Shown here in pieces: positions 15,646 through 21,746 of a DNA stretch of 23,367 nucleotides (position 1 is its first letter; every line of letters begins with the position of its first letter). A model generated the notes under the pieces. That model did no database searches, had not been told where the DNA came from, and saw nothing but the letters and a program-made list of their open reading frames with translations. The position numbers and the translations under genes were made by a program. The stretch is taken from positions 1 through 23,367 of the forward strand of contig CAIKXH010000089.1 of assembly GCA_903831335.1 (NCBI GenBank), read 5' to 3'. Source of the stretch: Candidatus Uhrbacteria bacterium. Its GTDB lineage: Bacteria; Patescibacteriota; Patescibacteriia; UBA9934; GWF2-40-263.

Positions 15646-16932
15646 ATGTTCCACTGTACTCACTGTGACGCACAATCCTCCAAATGGTCTGGCAAATGTC
15701 TGACGTGTGATCATTGGGGTACCATAAAAGAAGAGGATGATGTTGCTCCCGCCTCCCCTGCCGCACGTGCGGGAGGAAAAGCAAAAGCCAAAGAACCAAC
15801 GTCTCTCAAAAACATCAAATCACAAGATGAACACACACGTCTCTCCATCGGAGATCCGGAAATTGATCGTGTGCTTGGTGGTGGAATTGTGAATGGTTCC
15901 ATCACGTTGCTATCGGGTGAACCTGGAATTGGGAAATCAACGCTTGTCGCTGGTATTGCTGCAAAAATCGCCTCGACAAAACACAGCATTCTTTATGTAT
16001 CGGGAGAAGAATCTGCAACCCAATTAAAATCGCGTTTCGATCGTTTGCACGCAGAATTGGCGCAAATCAATTTTCTAGAAATGGTTTCTGTGGAAGATTT
16101 GGTTGCAACGCTTGAAAAAGAAAAACCAGCCCTCGCGATCGTTGATTCTGTGCAGACCATGTATTCAAATGCGATCGATGCACAAAGCGGTTCACCAACA
16201 TTGGTTCGCTATGCAACGTCATGTCTGCTCGAGCTTGCAAAGCGCACAGGTATTTCCCTTCTTCTTGTTGGACAGGTCACAAAAGACGGAACCGTCGCAG
16301 GACCAAAAACACTCGAACATCTTGTCGATACTGTCTTGTCACTCACGGGAGAGCCATCACATGAATTAAGAATCCTCGAAGCAACAAAGAACCGATTCGG
16401 TGCAACAGACGAGGTTGGAGTTTTCGAAATGACATCTGAGGGACTGAAAGCCGTAGAAAACCCAAGTGCACGATTCCTCGCCGAGCGCGCAAATGTTCCT
16501 GGTTCCGTGATCGCGACGGTCCGCGAAGGATCTCGCATCTTTCTTGTCGAAGTTCAGGCGCTCGTGGAAAAATCTTTCTATGGAAACCCTGTTCGTCGCG
16601 CAAACGGCATGGATCAAAACAGATTACAGATGCTCATCGCGATTCTTTCGAAGCGCGCCGGATTACACCTTGGCGAATCAGACGTCTATGTAAACGTTGT
16701 CGGAGGAATGCAGCTCAAAGAGCCTGCTTCCGACCTCGCCGTCTGCGCGGCAATCATGAGCGCTGCGAAGAATCGAGTCGACACAGAACCAATCGTGTAT
16801 ATCGGCGAAGTCGGACTCGGTGGCGAGGTCAGAAACGTCATGGCGGTTGATAAACGTGTTGCAGAAGCGAAACGCGTTGGGATTGAAAAATCCGTGACGC
16901 CAAAAACGATTAAAAGCGTGAAGGATTTGTAA
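15646..16932 (+). CDS. radA: DNA repair and recombination protein RadA (Sms)
   Basis: 428 residues. N-terminal zinc finger of two CxxC pairs (Cys4/Cys7 and Cys18/Cys21), RecA-like ATPase with Walker A GEPGIGKS at 91-98, the RadA-specific KNRFG at 248-252, and a Lon-protease-like C-terminal domain (about 280-428) containing GEVGLGGEVRNV. RadA is a hexameric helicase that drives branch migration in homologous recombination. In naturally competent bacteria it extends the D-loop of incoming DNA. The frame is open further upstream within the previous gene, but the ATG at 15646 gives the zinc finger at the correct place. The C-terminus is slightly shorter than usual. It is the last gene of the plus-strand cluster, and its position after a pilin pair fits a DNA-uptake context, though this is inference. 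Confidence 0.95.
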   Translation: MFHCTHCDAQSSKWSGKCLTCDHWGTIKEEDDVAPASPAARAGGKAKAKEPTSLKNIKSQDEHTRLSIGDPEIDRVLGGGIVNGSITLLSGEPGIGKSTLVAGIAAKIASTKHSILYVSGEESATQLKSRFDRLHAELAQINFLEMVSVEDLVATLEKEKPALAIVDSVQTMYSNAIDAQSGSPTLVRYATSCLLELAKRTGISLLLVGQVTKDGTVAGPKTLEHLVDTVLSLTGEPSHELRILEATKNRFGATDEVGVFEMTSEGLKAVENPSARFLAERANVPGSVIATVREGSRIFLVEVQALVEKSFYGNPVRRANGMDQNRLQMLIAILSKRAGLHLGESDVYVNVVGGMQLKEPASDLAVCAAIMSAAKNRVDTEPIVYIGEVGLGGEVRNVMAVDKRVAEAKRVGIEKSVTPKTIKSVKDL

Positions 16933-16951
16933 AATATCCACAAAGGAACCA

Positions 16952-16982
16952 TTGACAATAAGTCATTTTTCTGATGTACTAT
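16952..16982 (+). promoter_or_regulatory. Putative promoter upstream of the transposase
   Basis: A perfect TTGACA at 16952-16957 and TACTAT at 16977-16982. The 19-bp spacer is longer than ideal. A transcript would start near 16990 and meet the hairpin at 17026 about 40 nt later. Confidence 0.45.
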
Positions 16983-17025
16983 TTATAGATGATTGAGTCG
17001 ATACTTTCACTATCAATAAAGAATT

Positions 17026-17056
17026 CCCCCTGAATAATTTTCTGGGGGTTTTTATT
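17026..17056 (+). terminator. Intrinsic terminator between radA and the transposase
   Basis: CCCCC (17026-17030), a 13-nt loop and GGGGG (17044-17048), followed by TTTTTATTTTTT. It ends 4 bp before the ATG of the transposase. It can serve as the radA operon terminator and as a leader attenuator that limits the transposase. The promoter at 16952 plus this hairpin would also define a small RNA of about 65 nt. Confidence 0.75.
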
Positions 17057-17060
17057 TTTT

Positions 17061-17522
17061 ATGAACAGAAAACAATTTGGGAATAGAAAATCCATTCGGC
17101 TTCCCGATCACGATTATTCATCGTCCTGTTTATATTTTATTACCATCTGTGTTGATTGGTATGTGGAATGTTTGGGTTCGATTCACAATAATGCAATGAA
17201 TTTAAACGAATACGGAAAAATCGTGGAACAACAATGGTTGTGGTTGGCAAAACAATATTCATACATTGAATTGAATGAATATATTGTCATGCCAGATCAT
17301 TTTCATGGGATTGTTATGATCAATGACGAAAACGAACCAACGACCAAAATTAAACCATTGTCAGAAATAATTGGTGCATTCAAGACAACATCATCAAAAT
17401 TGATTCATCAAGCAGGATTAACAGATTTTAAATGGCAACGTTCGTTCCATGAACGCATCATCCATAATTTGTTTCAATTGGATAACATACAAACATACAT
17501 CAAAAACAACCCAACAAAATGA
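17061..17522 (+). CDS. REP-associated tyrosine (Y1, IS200-like) transposase
   Basis: 153 residues. The HUH metal site is HFH at 80-82 in YIVMPDHFHGIVM, and the catalytic tyrosine is Tyr146 in IQTYIKNNP. The N-terminus RKSIRLPDHDYSSSCLYFITIC is typical of REP-associated transposases (RAYT), which nick single-stranded DNA at imperfect palindromes. The stop falls directly after NNPTK. Related proteins usually continue with Trp and a short tail, and the TGA here is one base from TGG, so the end may be slightly truncated. A perfect 28-bp palindrome lies 33 bp downstream. Expression is probably low, given the terminator just before the start and no SD site. Confidence 0.9.
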   Translation: MNRKQFGNRKSIRLPDHDYSSSCLYFITICVDWYVECLGSIHNNAMNLNEYGKIVEQQWLWLAKQYSYIELNEYIVMPDHFHGIVMINDENEPTTKIKPLSEIIGAFKTTSSKLIHQAGLTDFKWQRSFHERIIHNLFQLDNIQTYIKNNPTK

Positions 17523-17554
17523 AACGTTTCGCGTGCATGTTCGCGTTCGTGTTC

Positions 17555-17582
17555 GCAGGGGATGGTCGCGACCATCCCCTGC
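17555..17582. repeat. Perfect 28-bp REP-like palindrome beside the transposase
   Basis: GCAGGGGATGGTCG (17555-17568) followed by its exact inverse (17569-17582). The copy at 2161-2189 shares the core GGGGATGGTC/GACCATCCCC and a similar pyrimidine-rich tail (CGTTCTGTTCCGTTC there, CGTTCC...GTTCCGTTCC here) on the same side. The rest of 17523-17710 is low-complexity TTCGCGT/GTTCC sequence with no gene I can support. Confidence 0.85.
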
Positions 17583-17714
17583 CGTTCCCATTCGCGTTCC
17601 GTTCCATTCCCATTCGCGTCGCATCACGTCCCGACCATGTCCCCAAACGTCATCACCACCACATTCCATGTTATTGCGTTCCGTATTACACACGATTCCA
17701 TCAACGCATAATAT

Positions 17715-17739
17715 AAAACCACCCATTTCGGGTGGTTTT
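17715..17739. terminator. Terminator downstream of recG
   Basis: AAAACCACCC (17715-17724), loop ATTTC, GGGTGGTTTT (17730-17739): a perfect 10-bp stem, flanked by T-rich sequence on the plus strand and A/T-rich sequence on the minus strand. It lies 4 bp beyond the recG stop, so it should end recG transcripts and could also stop transcripts coming from the transposase side. Confidence 0.85.
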
Positions 17740-17742
17740 GTT

Positions 17743-19818
17743 TTATTCTAAATGGATCTGTTCCAACGCTTCTTCGATTCTTTCTCTTACAAGCGGATGT
17801 GCTTCGAAAAAACTTGCATCCTCTAACAGCTTCATTGCCCAATCTCGCGACAGTTTCATGAGCGGAACATCTGCAGTTGTTGCGAATTTGAAATCGGGGA
17901 ATCCTGATTGTGCATTTCCAAATACGTTCCCCGCCCCGCGTAATTGCAAATCTTTTTCTGCAAGTTCGAAACCATTTTGAGAATCAACAACCGCTTGCAA
18001 GCGCTGGCTCGATATTGGCGATGCGTCATCAGGCAATAAATAACAATACGATTGCATGTCAGATCGACCAACACGCCCTCGCAACTGGTGAAGTTGCGCG
18101 AGACCGAATCGCTCCGCGCTCATAATCACCATCACGGTCGCGTTCGGTACATCCACACCAACTTCGACGACGGTCGTCGACACAAGAACGTCGATCTTTC
18201 CATCACGAAAATCTTCATTCCGTTTTTGTTTTTCATCGGACTTCAATTTTCCATGAAGCACACCAATCCGAACGCCCGTCAGAATCTTTTTCAGCATCTT
18301 TTCTACGTCCATGACCGATCGCGAACCGAGTGCGTCGGATGGATCTATCAAGGGACACACAACAAATACTTGTCGTCCGCTCGAAATCTCAGATCGGACG
18401 TGTTTCCACATGTCTTCCCTGTGCTGTTCTGGAACAATCGCCGTTCCAATCGGTTTGCGGCCCTTCGGAAGTTCGTCGAGAATTGAAAGTTCGAGATCTC
18501 CATAAATAGTAAGCGCCAATGATCGAGGAATCGGCGTCGCAGTCATCGATAACAAATGTGGGGCGTGATTCGGATCGCGTTCGAGCAAAGCATGGCGCTG
18601 TTCGACTCCGAATCTGTGCTGCTCGTCGACAACAACAAGGGCAAGACGAGAAAGATCGATTCCATCCTGCAAAATCGCATGCGTTCCAATAAGACAATCG
18701 ACTTCACCGTTCGACAGCGCATCGATAACATCCGTCTTTTTACACACTTCCCCATTCAACATTTGTCGCGATCGCGTCAACAGTGCCACACGAGAATCTT
18801 TTAGCGATTTGAAAAATGATCGCTCTTGTTGAGCGGCGAGGATTTCTGTTGGCGCAAGATATGCAACCAGAGACCTCCCCCTAGCCCCCTCCTTGGTAAG
18901 GAGGGGGGATTTAGAAACTGTATGCGCAGCAATCGCCGCTACAACCGTTTTTCCGGATCCGACATCTCCTTCGAGCAAACGGTTCATTGGAACTGGTTTC
19001 GACAAATCCTGAACAATCTCCCATGCGGCGAGTTTCTGAGCTTTGGTGAGCTGAAACGGAAGTGAATCAACAAATGTTTTGAGTGCTTGCTCATCGATTG
19101 CGATGGGGGTCGCATTTTTGATTTTACGATCGCGCCTGACCTCATCAAACAACATTTGATGCAAAAACAACTCATCGAACTTGAGTCGATCAATCGCGCG
19201 ATTCAGTTCTTCGTGCGAATTCGGAAAATGCACGTTCAAAAGCGCATGTGACAGCGTCGGCAACTTTTCCGACAGAACAATCTCTTGCGGCAACCAGTCT
19301 GGAAGTGTATCCACAACCGAAAGCGAACGCTGCATAGACTCACGCAACTTTCGCATCGTAAGCGAACCTGTGAGGCTGTACACAGGAACAATGCGTCCTG
19401 TATTCACGTTTCGCCCCATGGGTTCATGAATGGGATTTGAAAGTGTTTTTCCAAATCGATAATCCACAAGCCCCGCAAACGAATGACGTGATCCAACGGG
19501 CAACGTCTTCACAAGATACGGCTGATTAAACCAAATCACTTTCAGTTCCCCACTCTCATCCTCGATCACGGCATCGATAATCGTCATGCGCCCCTTGCCT
19601 GGTCGAAGCTTGATTGATTTCACGATTGCATCAATCGTCACAGGAATATTGAACGGAACCTTCGCAATCATCTCCCGACGAGAAAAATCATCATATCGAA
19701 ACGGCACATACCACAACAAATCCCGCACGGTTTTAATCCCGATCGAAGCAAAATCAGCCGCGGCTTTATCCCCATTTCCAGGCAACCCGGAAACAGGTGT
19801 GGATAAATGAATAGCCAT
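17743..19818 (-). CDS. recG: ATP-dependent DNA helicase RecG with in-frame palindromic insert
   Basis: 691 residues from the ATG at 19818. The frame is open 20 codons further, but that part is tRNA-terminator DNA without family similarity. RecG regresses stalled replication forks and processes recombination intermediates. The N-terminal wedge/OB region is at about 1-250. Helicase motifs: Walker A GDVGSGKT at 284-291, LAPTEILAAQ (Ia), DEQH at 398-401, SMTATPIPRSLA (III), VVEVGVDVPNA (V), QLRGRVGRS (VI). The TRG/C-terminal region follows. Residues about 304-315, SPLLTKEGARGR, are an extra loop encoded by a repeat element. The corresponding stretch in E. coli RecG is about ten residues shorter as I remember it. 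Terminator at 17715. No SD site. Confidence 0.95.
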   Translation of the reverse strand: MAIHLSTPVSGLPGNGDKAAADFASIGIKTVRDLLWYVPFRYDDFSRREMIAKVPFNIPVTIDAIVKSIKLRPGKGRMTIIDAVIEDESGELKVIWFNQPYLVKTLPVGSRHSFAGLVDYRFGKTLSNPIHEPMGRNVNTGRIVPVYSLTGSLTMRKLRESMQRSLSVVDTLPDWLPQEIVLSEKLPTLSHALLNVHFPNSHEELNRAIDRLKFDELFLHQMLFDEVRRDRKIKNATPIAIDEQALKTFVDSLPFQLTKAQKLAAWEIVQDLSKPVPMNRLLEGDVGSGKTVVAAIAAHTVSKSPLLTKEGARGRSLVAYLAPTEILAAQQERSFFKSLKDSRVALLTRSRQMLNGEVCKKTDVIDALSNGEVDCLIGTHAILQDGIDLSRLALVVVDEQHRFGVEQRHALLERDPNHAPHLLSMTATPIPRSLALTIYGDLELSILDELPKGRKPIGTAIVPEQHREDMWKHVRSEISSGRQVFVVCPLIDPSDALGSRSVMDVEKMLKKILTGVRIGVLHGKLKSDEKQKRNEDFRDGKIDVLVSTTVVEVGVDVPNATVMVIMSAERFGLAQLHQLRGRVGRSDMQSYCYLLPDDASPISSQRLQAVVDSQNGFELAEKDLQLRGAGNVFGNAQSGFPDFKFATTADVPLMKLSRDWAMKLLEDASFFEAHPLVRERIEEALEQIHLE
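18874..18913 (-). repeat. Palindromic repeat inserted in frame in recG
   Basis: CCCCCTCCTT (18885-18894), loop GGT, AAGGAGGGGG (18898-18907): a perfect 10-bp G+C-rich stem, flanked by CCTCCCCCTAG on one side and GATTT on the other. On the coding strand it reads SPLLTKEGARGR, a peptide I know from a widespread bacterial intergenic repeat. It is in frame and keeps recG open. Confidence 0.8.
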
Positions 19819-19862
19819 AGATACTGGTATGTTAGCAGAAAAGACAGAAAGAGGAATCAAAC

Positions 19863-19892
19863 AAAAAACTCGATCCAAAGATCAAGTTTTTT
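19863..19892 (-). terminator. Terminator directly after the stranded tRNA-Arg 3' end
   Basis: A 13-bp stem with one T-G wobble (19880-19892 with 19863-19875) and a 4-nt loop. The distal arm ends in six T residues on the minus strand. It begins 1 nt after the CCA of the tRNA fragment at 19894, as expected for the terminator of a once intact tRNA gene. Confidence 0.85.
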
Positions 19893-19893
19893 G

Positions 19894-19959
19894 TGGTGCG
19901 CCCAGCAGCCCGCCCGACTGAACGTCTATTCATCAGTCGTTCGGGCGAGGATTTGAACC
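19894..19959 (-). pseudogene. 3' half of a split tRNA-Arg gene, interrupted by a 41-bp palindrome
   Basis: On the minus strand: the T-loop piece GGTTCAAATC (19950-19959), then a 41-bp insert (19909-19949), then CTGCTGGGCGCACCA down to 19894. Without the insert this equals the T-arm and acceptor end of the complete tRNA-Arg at 20213-20289, including CCA. The rest of the tRNA is missing here and is replaced by the GIY-YIG reading frame. Confidence 0.8.
19909..19949 (-). repeat. 41-bp imperfect palindrome (copy A) inside tRNA 3' fragment
   Basis: Outer stem CCCGCCC/GGGCGAG, a 4-nt GTTC bulge on one side, inner stem GACTGA/TCAGTC, loop of 11 nt. It lies exactly between CAGCAG and GATTTGAAC of the tRNA sequence. 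It also supplies the last seven codons and the TAG stop of the GIY-YIG gene. Confidence 0.8.
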
Positions 19960-20204
19960 CCGCCTCTCAACACAAAATGATCTTTCAAGAATCGTCTTCC
20001 TGATGCAGTCTTTAAATACAATTCAAAAGCGCGCGCATGTTCAAACATTTCAAATTCTTTTATAAAAACAACGCGTAGATTTTTCATCGAACGCGTTGTT
20101 TGGGTGTGACCCCTTTTATGCTCCTTTAATCGACGATCAAAATCTTTCGTCATTCCTTTATAACGTCGACCTGACTCATCCTCAATAACGTAAACTGTAT
20201 ACAT
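19926..20204 (-). CDS. Small GIY-YIG endonuclease
   Basis: 92 residues, a single GIY-YIG domain. The motif appears as VYVI (4-7) and YKG (15-17, where YIG is usual), then Arg24/Arg25 in FDRRLKEH and the catalytic Glu61 in AFELYLKT. The C-terminus is unusual: GVQI (82-85) is translated from a tRNA T-loop fragment and LARTTDE with its TAG stop from the 41-bp palindrome, so the native end seems to have been replaced. The start lies 8 nt after the CCA end of the complete tRNA-Arg, with no terminator between, so tRNA and mRNA are probably made together. Related small GIY-YIG proteins are often labelled UvrC-like or UPF0213. Here the position suggests an endonuclease mobile with a tRNA target. Confidence 0.88.
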   Translation of the reverse strand: MYTVYVIEDESGRRYKGMTKDFDRRLKEHKRGHTQTTRSMKNLRVVFIKEFEMFEHARAFELYLKTASGRRFLKDHFVLRGGVQILARTTDE

Positions 20205-20212
20205 AATTGAAG

Positions 20213-20289
20213 TGGTGCGCCCAGCAGGATTTGAACCTACGACCCTCAGCTCCGCAAGCTGATGCTCTATCCAGCTGAGCTATGAGCGC
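20213..20289 (-). tRNA. tRNA-Arg(GCG), complete with CCA
   Basis: 77 nt. The acceptor GCGCTCA/TGGGCGC pairs with one T-G wobble. D-arm GCTC/GAGC with A20, an arginine identity base, in the D-loop. Anticodon stem TCAGC/GCTGA with loop TTGCGGA, anticodon GCG. T-arm GTAGG/CCTGC with TTCAAAT loop. Discriminator A and encoded CCA. It should read CGC and CGU. No terminator follows directly. Confidence 0.93.
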
Positions 20290-20333
20290 ATAAAAATTCT
20301 GGATTTCTTTGATTGTGACAGTCTAAACTTTTT

Positions 20334-20429
20334 GATTTGAACCTACGACCTCTCGGGCTGATGCTCCCCGCCCGAACGACCGAATGACTTATGTTCGGTC
20401 GGGCGGGTATCCAGCTGAGCTATGAGCGC
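20334..20429 (-). pseudogene. 5' part of a split tRNA-Arg gene, interrupted by a 41-bp palindrome
   Basis: On the minus strand, 20429-20408 equals the first 22 nt of the complete tRNA-Arg. A 41-bp insert follows (20407-20367), then GAGCATCAGC, a shortened and altered anticodon arm (about 7 nt missing), and GGTCGTAGGTTCAAATC ending at 20334. The similarity stops at the same T-loop position where the 3' fragment at 19950 begins. Confidence 0.8.
20367..20407 (-). repeat. 41-bp imperfect palindrome (copy B) inside tRNA 5' fragment
   Basis: On the minus strand: outer stem CCCGCCC/GGGCGGG, inner stem GACCGAA/TTCGGTC, loop CATAAGTCA, and a GTTC bulge on the same side as copy A. It is the same length as copy A and inserted cleanly between GGATA and GAGC of the D-arm. 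Confidence 0.8.
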
Positions 20430-20461
20430 ATCATGGAAAACGTTCTTTTTTGTACGTTTCG

Positions 20462-20983
20462 CTACAGTTTATACAGTCTCCGCATGAGATCCGTCAAGTC
20501 TTCTTCGTTTCTCTTGAGATTTTCAATACAAAATGGCAAAAGACTTTCACGGACAATATTTGGATCAATATCTTCAAGCGAAACAGACAACATTGGATGA
20601 CTCAACGCGAAGAAATCTAGGTAGAGTAATTTTACATCTGGTGGATCATACACAACGGAAAAATCACGGATCGATTGATAATCATAATACACATCTCCTA
20701 TCACCACACCGTTTGTGGTAATCACCACAGGAATCTTTTCTGGTTTTGAGAATTCAGAAAGAATCATGATCACCGCGGACATGAGAATGATAACGGCAAA
20801 CAAAAAGTTCGAAGTCGCAATCGAATAGATAATAAGCCCAATACCAATAACTCCAGCAAGAATGTACCACAATTTAGAACGCTGGTGCTGTGCGTATTCA
20901 TCTACTTCCCAGTTCACCAAAATATCCCCGAATTCATCAGGGTGATATTCAAATACCTGTGATTCTGTTTCCTCTTGTTGCAT
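20462..20983 (-). CDS. Hypothetical two-helix membrane protein
   Basis: 173 residues, not recognised. An acidic N-terminal part (1-35) is followed by two membrane helices at about 38-54 and 58-75 with a short turn, then a soluble domain beginning KIPVVITTNGVVIGDVYYDYQSI. Its strand pattern and position recall PH-like domains of bacterial membrane proteins, but I cannot confirm that. The C-terminal helix ends in DLMRRLYKL. A TTG two codons upstream (20989) is in frame, but the ATG at 20983 fits the promoter better: a TATAAT lies 8 nt before it, so the mRNA is probably leaderless. No terminator is obvious after the stop. Confidence 0.8.
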   Translation of the reverse strand: MQQEETESQVFEYHPDEFGDILVNWEVDEYAQHQRSKLWYILAGVIGIGLIIYSIATSNFLFAVIILMSAVIMILSEFSKPEKIPVVITTNGVVIGDVYYDYQSIRDFSVVYDPPDVKLLYLDFFALSHPMLSVSLEDIDPNIVRESLLPFCIENLKRNEEDLTDLMRRLYKL

Positions 20984-20991
20984 ACACAAGG

Positions 20992-20997
20992 ATTATA
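20992..20997 (-). promoter_or_regulatory. Extended -10 box for a leaderless mRNA
   Basis: On the minus strand TGGTATAAT, a consensus -10 with the TGn extension. The ATG at 20983 begins 8 nt downstream, so transcription would start at or next to the start codon. No good -35 box is seen. Confidence 0.6.
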
Positions 20998-21016
20998 CCA
21001 AAATGAAAAGAAAAAA

Positions 21017-21628
21017 TCACGCTCGAGGAATTTTTTGTTGCAATGTGAACCGCGTAAAATATCCGAAACTCCATGCGCTTGCGCCTCCGATCGCGAGCAT
21101 CATCACAAACCATCCAATCCCAATCATCATCCACGTACTTCCGATTCGATGTTCAACCTCTGCAAGCGAGCGACCAGCAACAATGTATCCATTTCTCAAC
21201 CCAGAAAATTTCGTTACCACAACCGTCTGACGAATCCCCTTCTTGGGTTGCCAGGTGATTCGGTTCTCTCCTTGTTTATCTACGCGCTCGAATACTTCTT
21301 TTGGAACACGTGGGGTTGATTGTGCATCTGATGTCATCATGGATGAATAGAGATTTTCTCCGGACGCATCATAAATCTGAATCCACGGCGTCAAACTTGT
21401 TTCTATATTGACTTGGATCTTTGAAGGAATAAACGTTTCAAAACTGGATTTTAATGTTTCTTCTGTGAATTGATTATTCAAAAAGGCAGCAGACATTTCC
21501 TTTGCAATCTGAATCTGCGGATCATTCGCTTCTTGTCGAAAACTCTGCCGTACCACAACTCCAATAAGGCCACAGAAACATGTGACAATTACAGCCGATA
21601 GAATCCACGGAATGAAGCGACGGGACAT
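21017..21628 (-). CDS. Hypothetical protein with an extracytoplasmic sensor-like domain between two helices
   Basis: 203 residues. Membrane helices lie at about 8-28 and 165-190. Between them are about 135 residues predicted outside, with the sequence IQIYDASGENLYSS and a later GYIVAGRSLAEVEHRIG. These resemble the PAS-like/Cache sensor domains of two-component receptors as I know them. There is no kinase or HAMP-kinase part after the second helix, only about 13 basic residues, so it may be a solitary sensor or a truncated receptor. The start at 21628 abuts the inverted repeat at 21630. The stop is 20 bp before the promoter of the 20983 gene. Confidence 0.8.
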   Translation of the reverse strand: MSRRFIPWILSAVIVTCFCGLIGVVVRQSFRQEANDPQIQIAKEMSAAFLNNQFTEETLKSSFETFIPSKIQVNIETSLTPWIQIYDASGENLYSSMMTSDAQSTPRVPKEVFERVDKQGENRITWQPKKGIRQTVVVTKFSGLRNGYIVAGRSLAEVEHRIGSTWMMIGIGWFVMMLAIGGASAWSFGYFTRFTLQQKIPRA

Positions 21629-21629
21629 A

Positions 21630-21746
21630 GGGGAAGTAAAGTGAAAAAGTGAAAAAGTGAAGGAAAGAAACAGCTTTTTATTTTTTAAAATAAATTAAAT
21701 GCACCATCCAACACTCTTTCACTTTTTCACTCTTTCACTTTTCCCC
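21630..21746. repeat. Second long inverted repeat with internally repetitive arms
   Basis: The left arm (21630-21667) starts GGGGAAGTAAAGTGAAAAAG and continues with AAGTGAA repeats. The right arm (21711-21746), CTCTTTCACTTTTTCAC and on to CTTTTCCCC, is its approximate inverse. The 40-bp middle is A+T-rich. The outer ends GGGGAAGT/ACTTTTCCCC match the layout of 11952-12060, although the arm motif differs. It fills the whole gap between uppP and the 21628 start. Confidence 0.75.

Noticed and set aside
17449..17751. Open frames after the transposase (Arg/Val/Pro-rich)
   Set aside because: Low-complexity TTCGCGT/GTTCC sequence and a palindrome produce the frames. No start signal or family similarity.
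19819..19878. 20-codon N-terminal extension of RecG
   Set aside because: It runs through the A/T-rich stretch and the tRNA terminator and has no similarity to RecG N-termini.
20334..20429. A functional tRNA-Arg with an intron
   Set aside because: The acceptor 3' strand is missing and the anticodon arm is shortened, so removing the 41-bp insert does not restore a tRNA.
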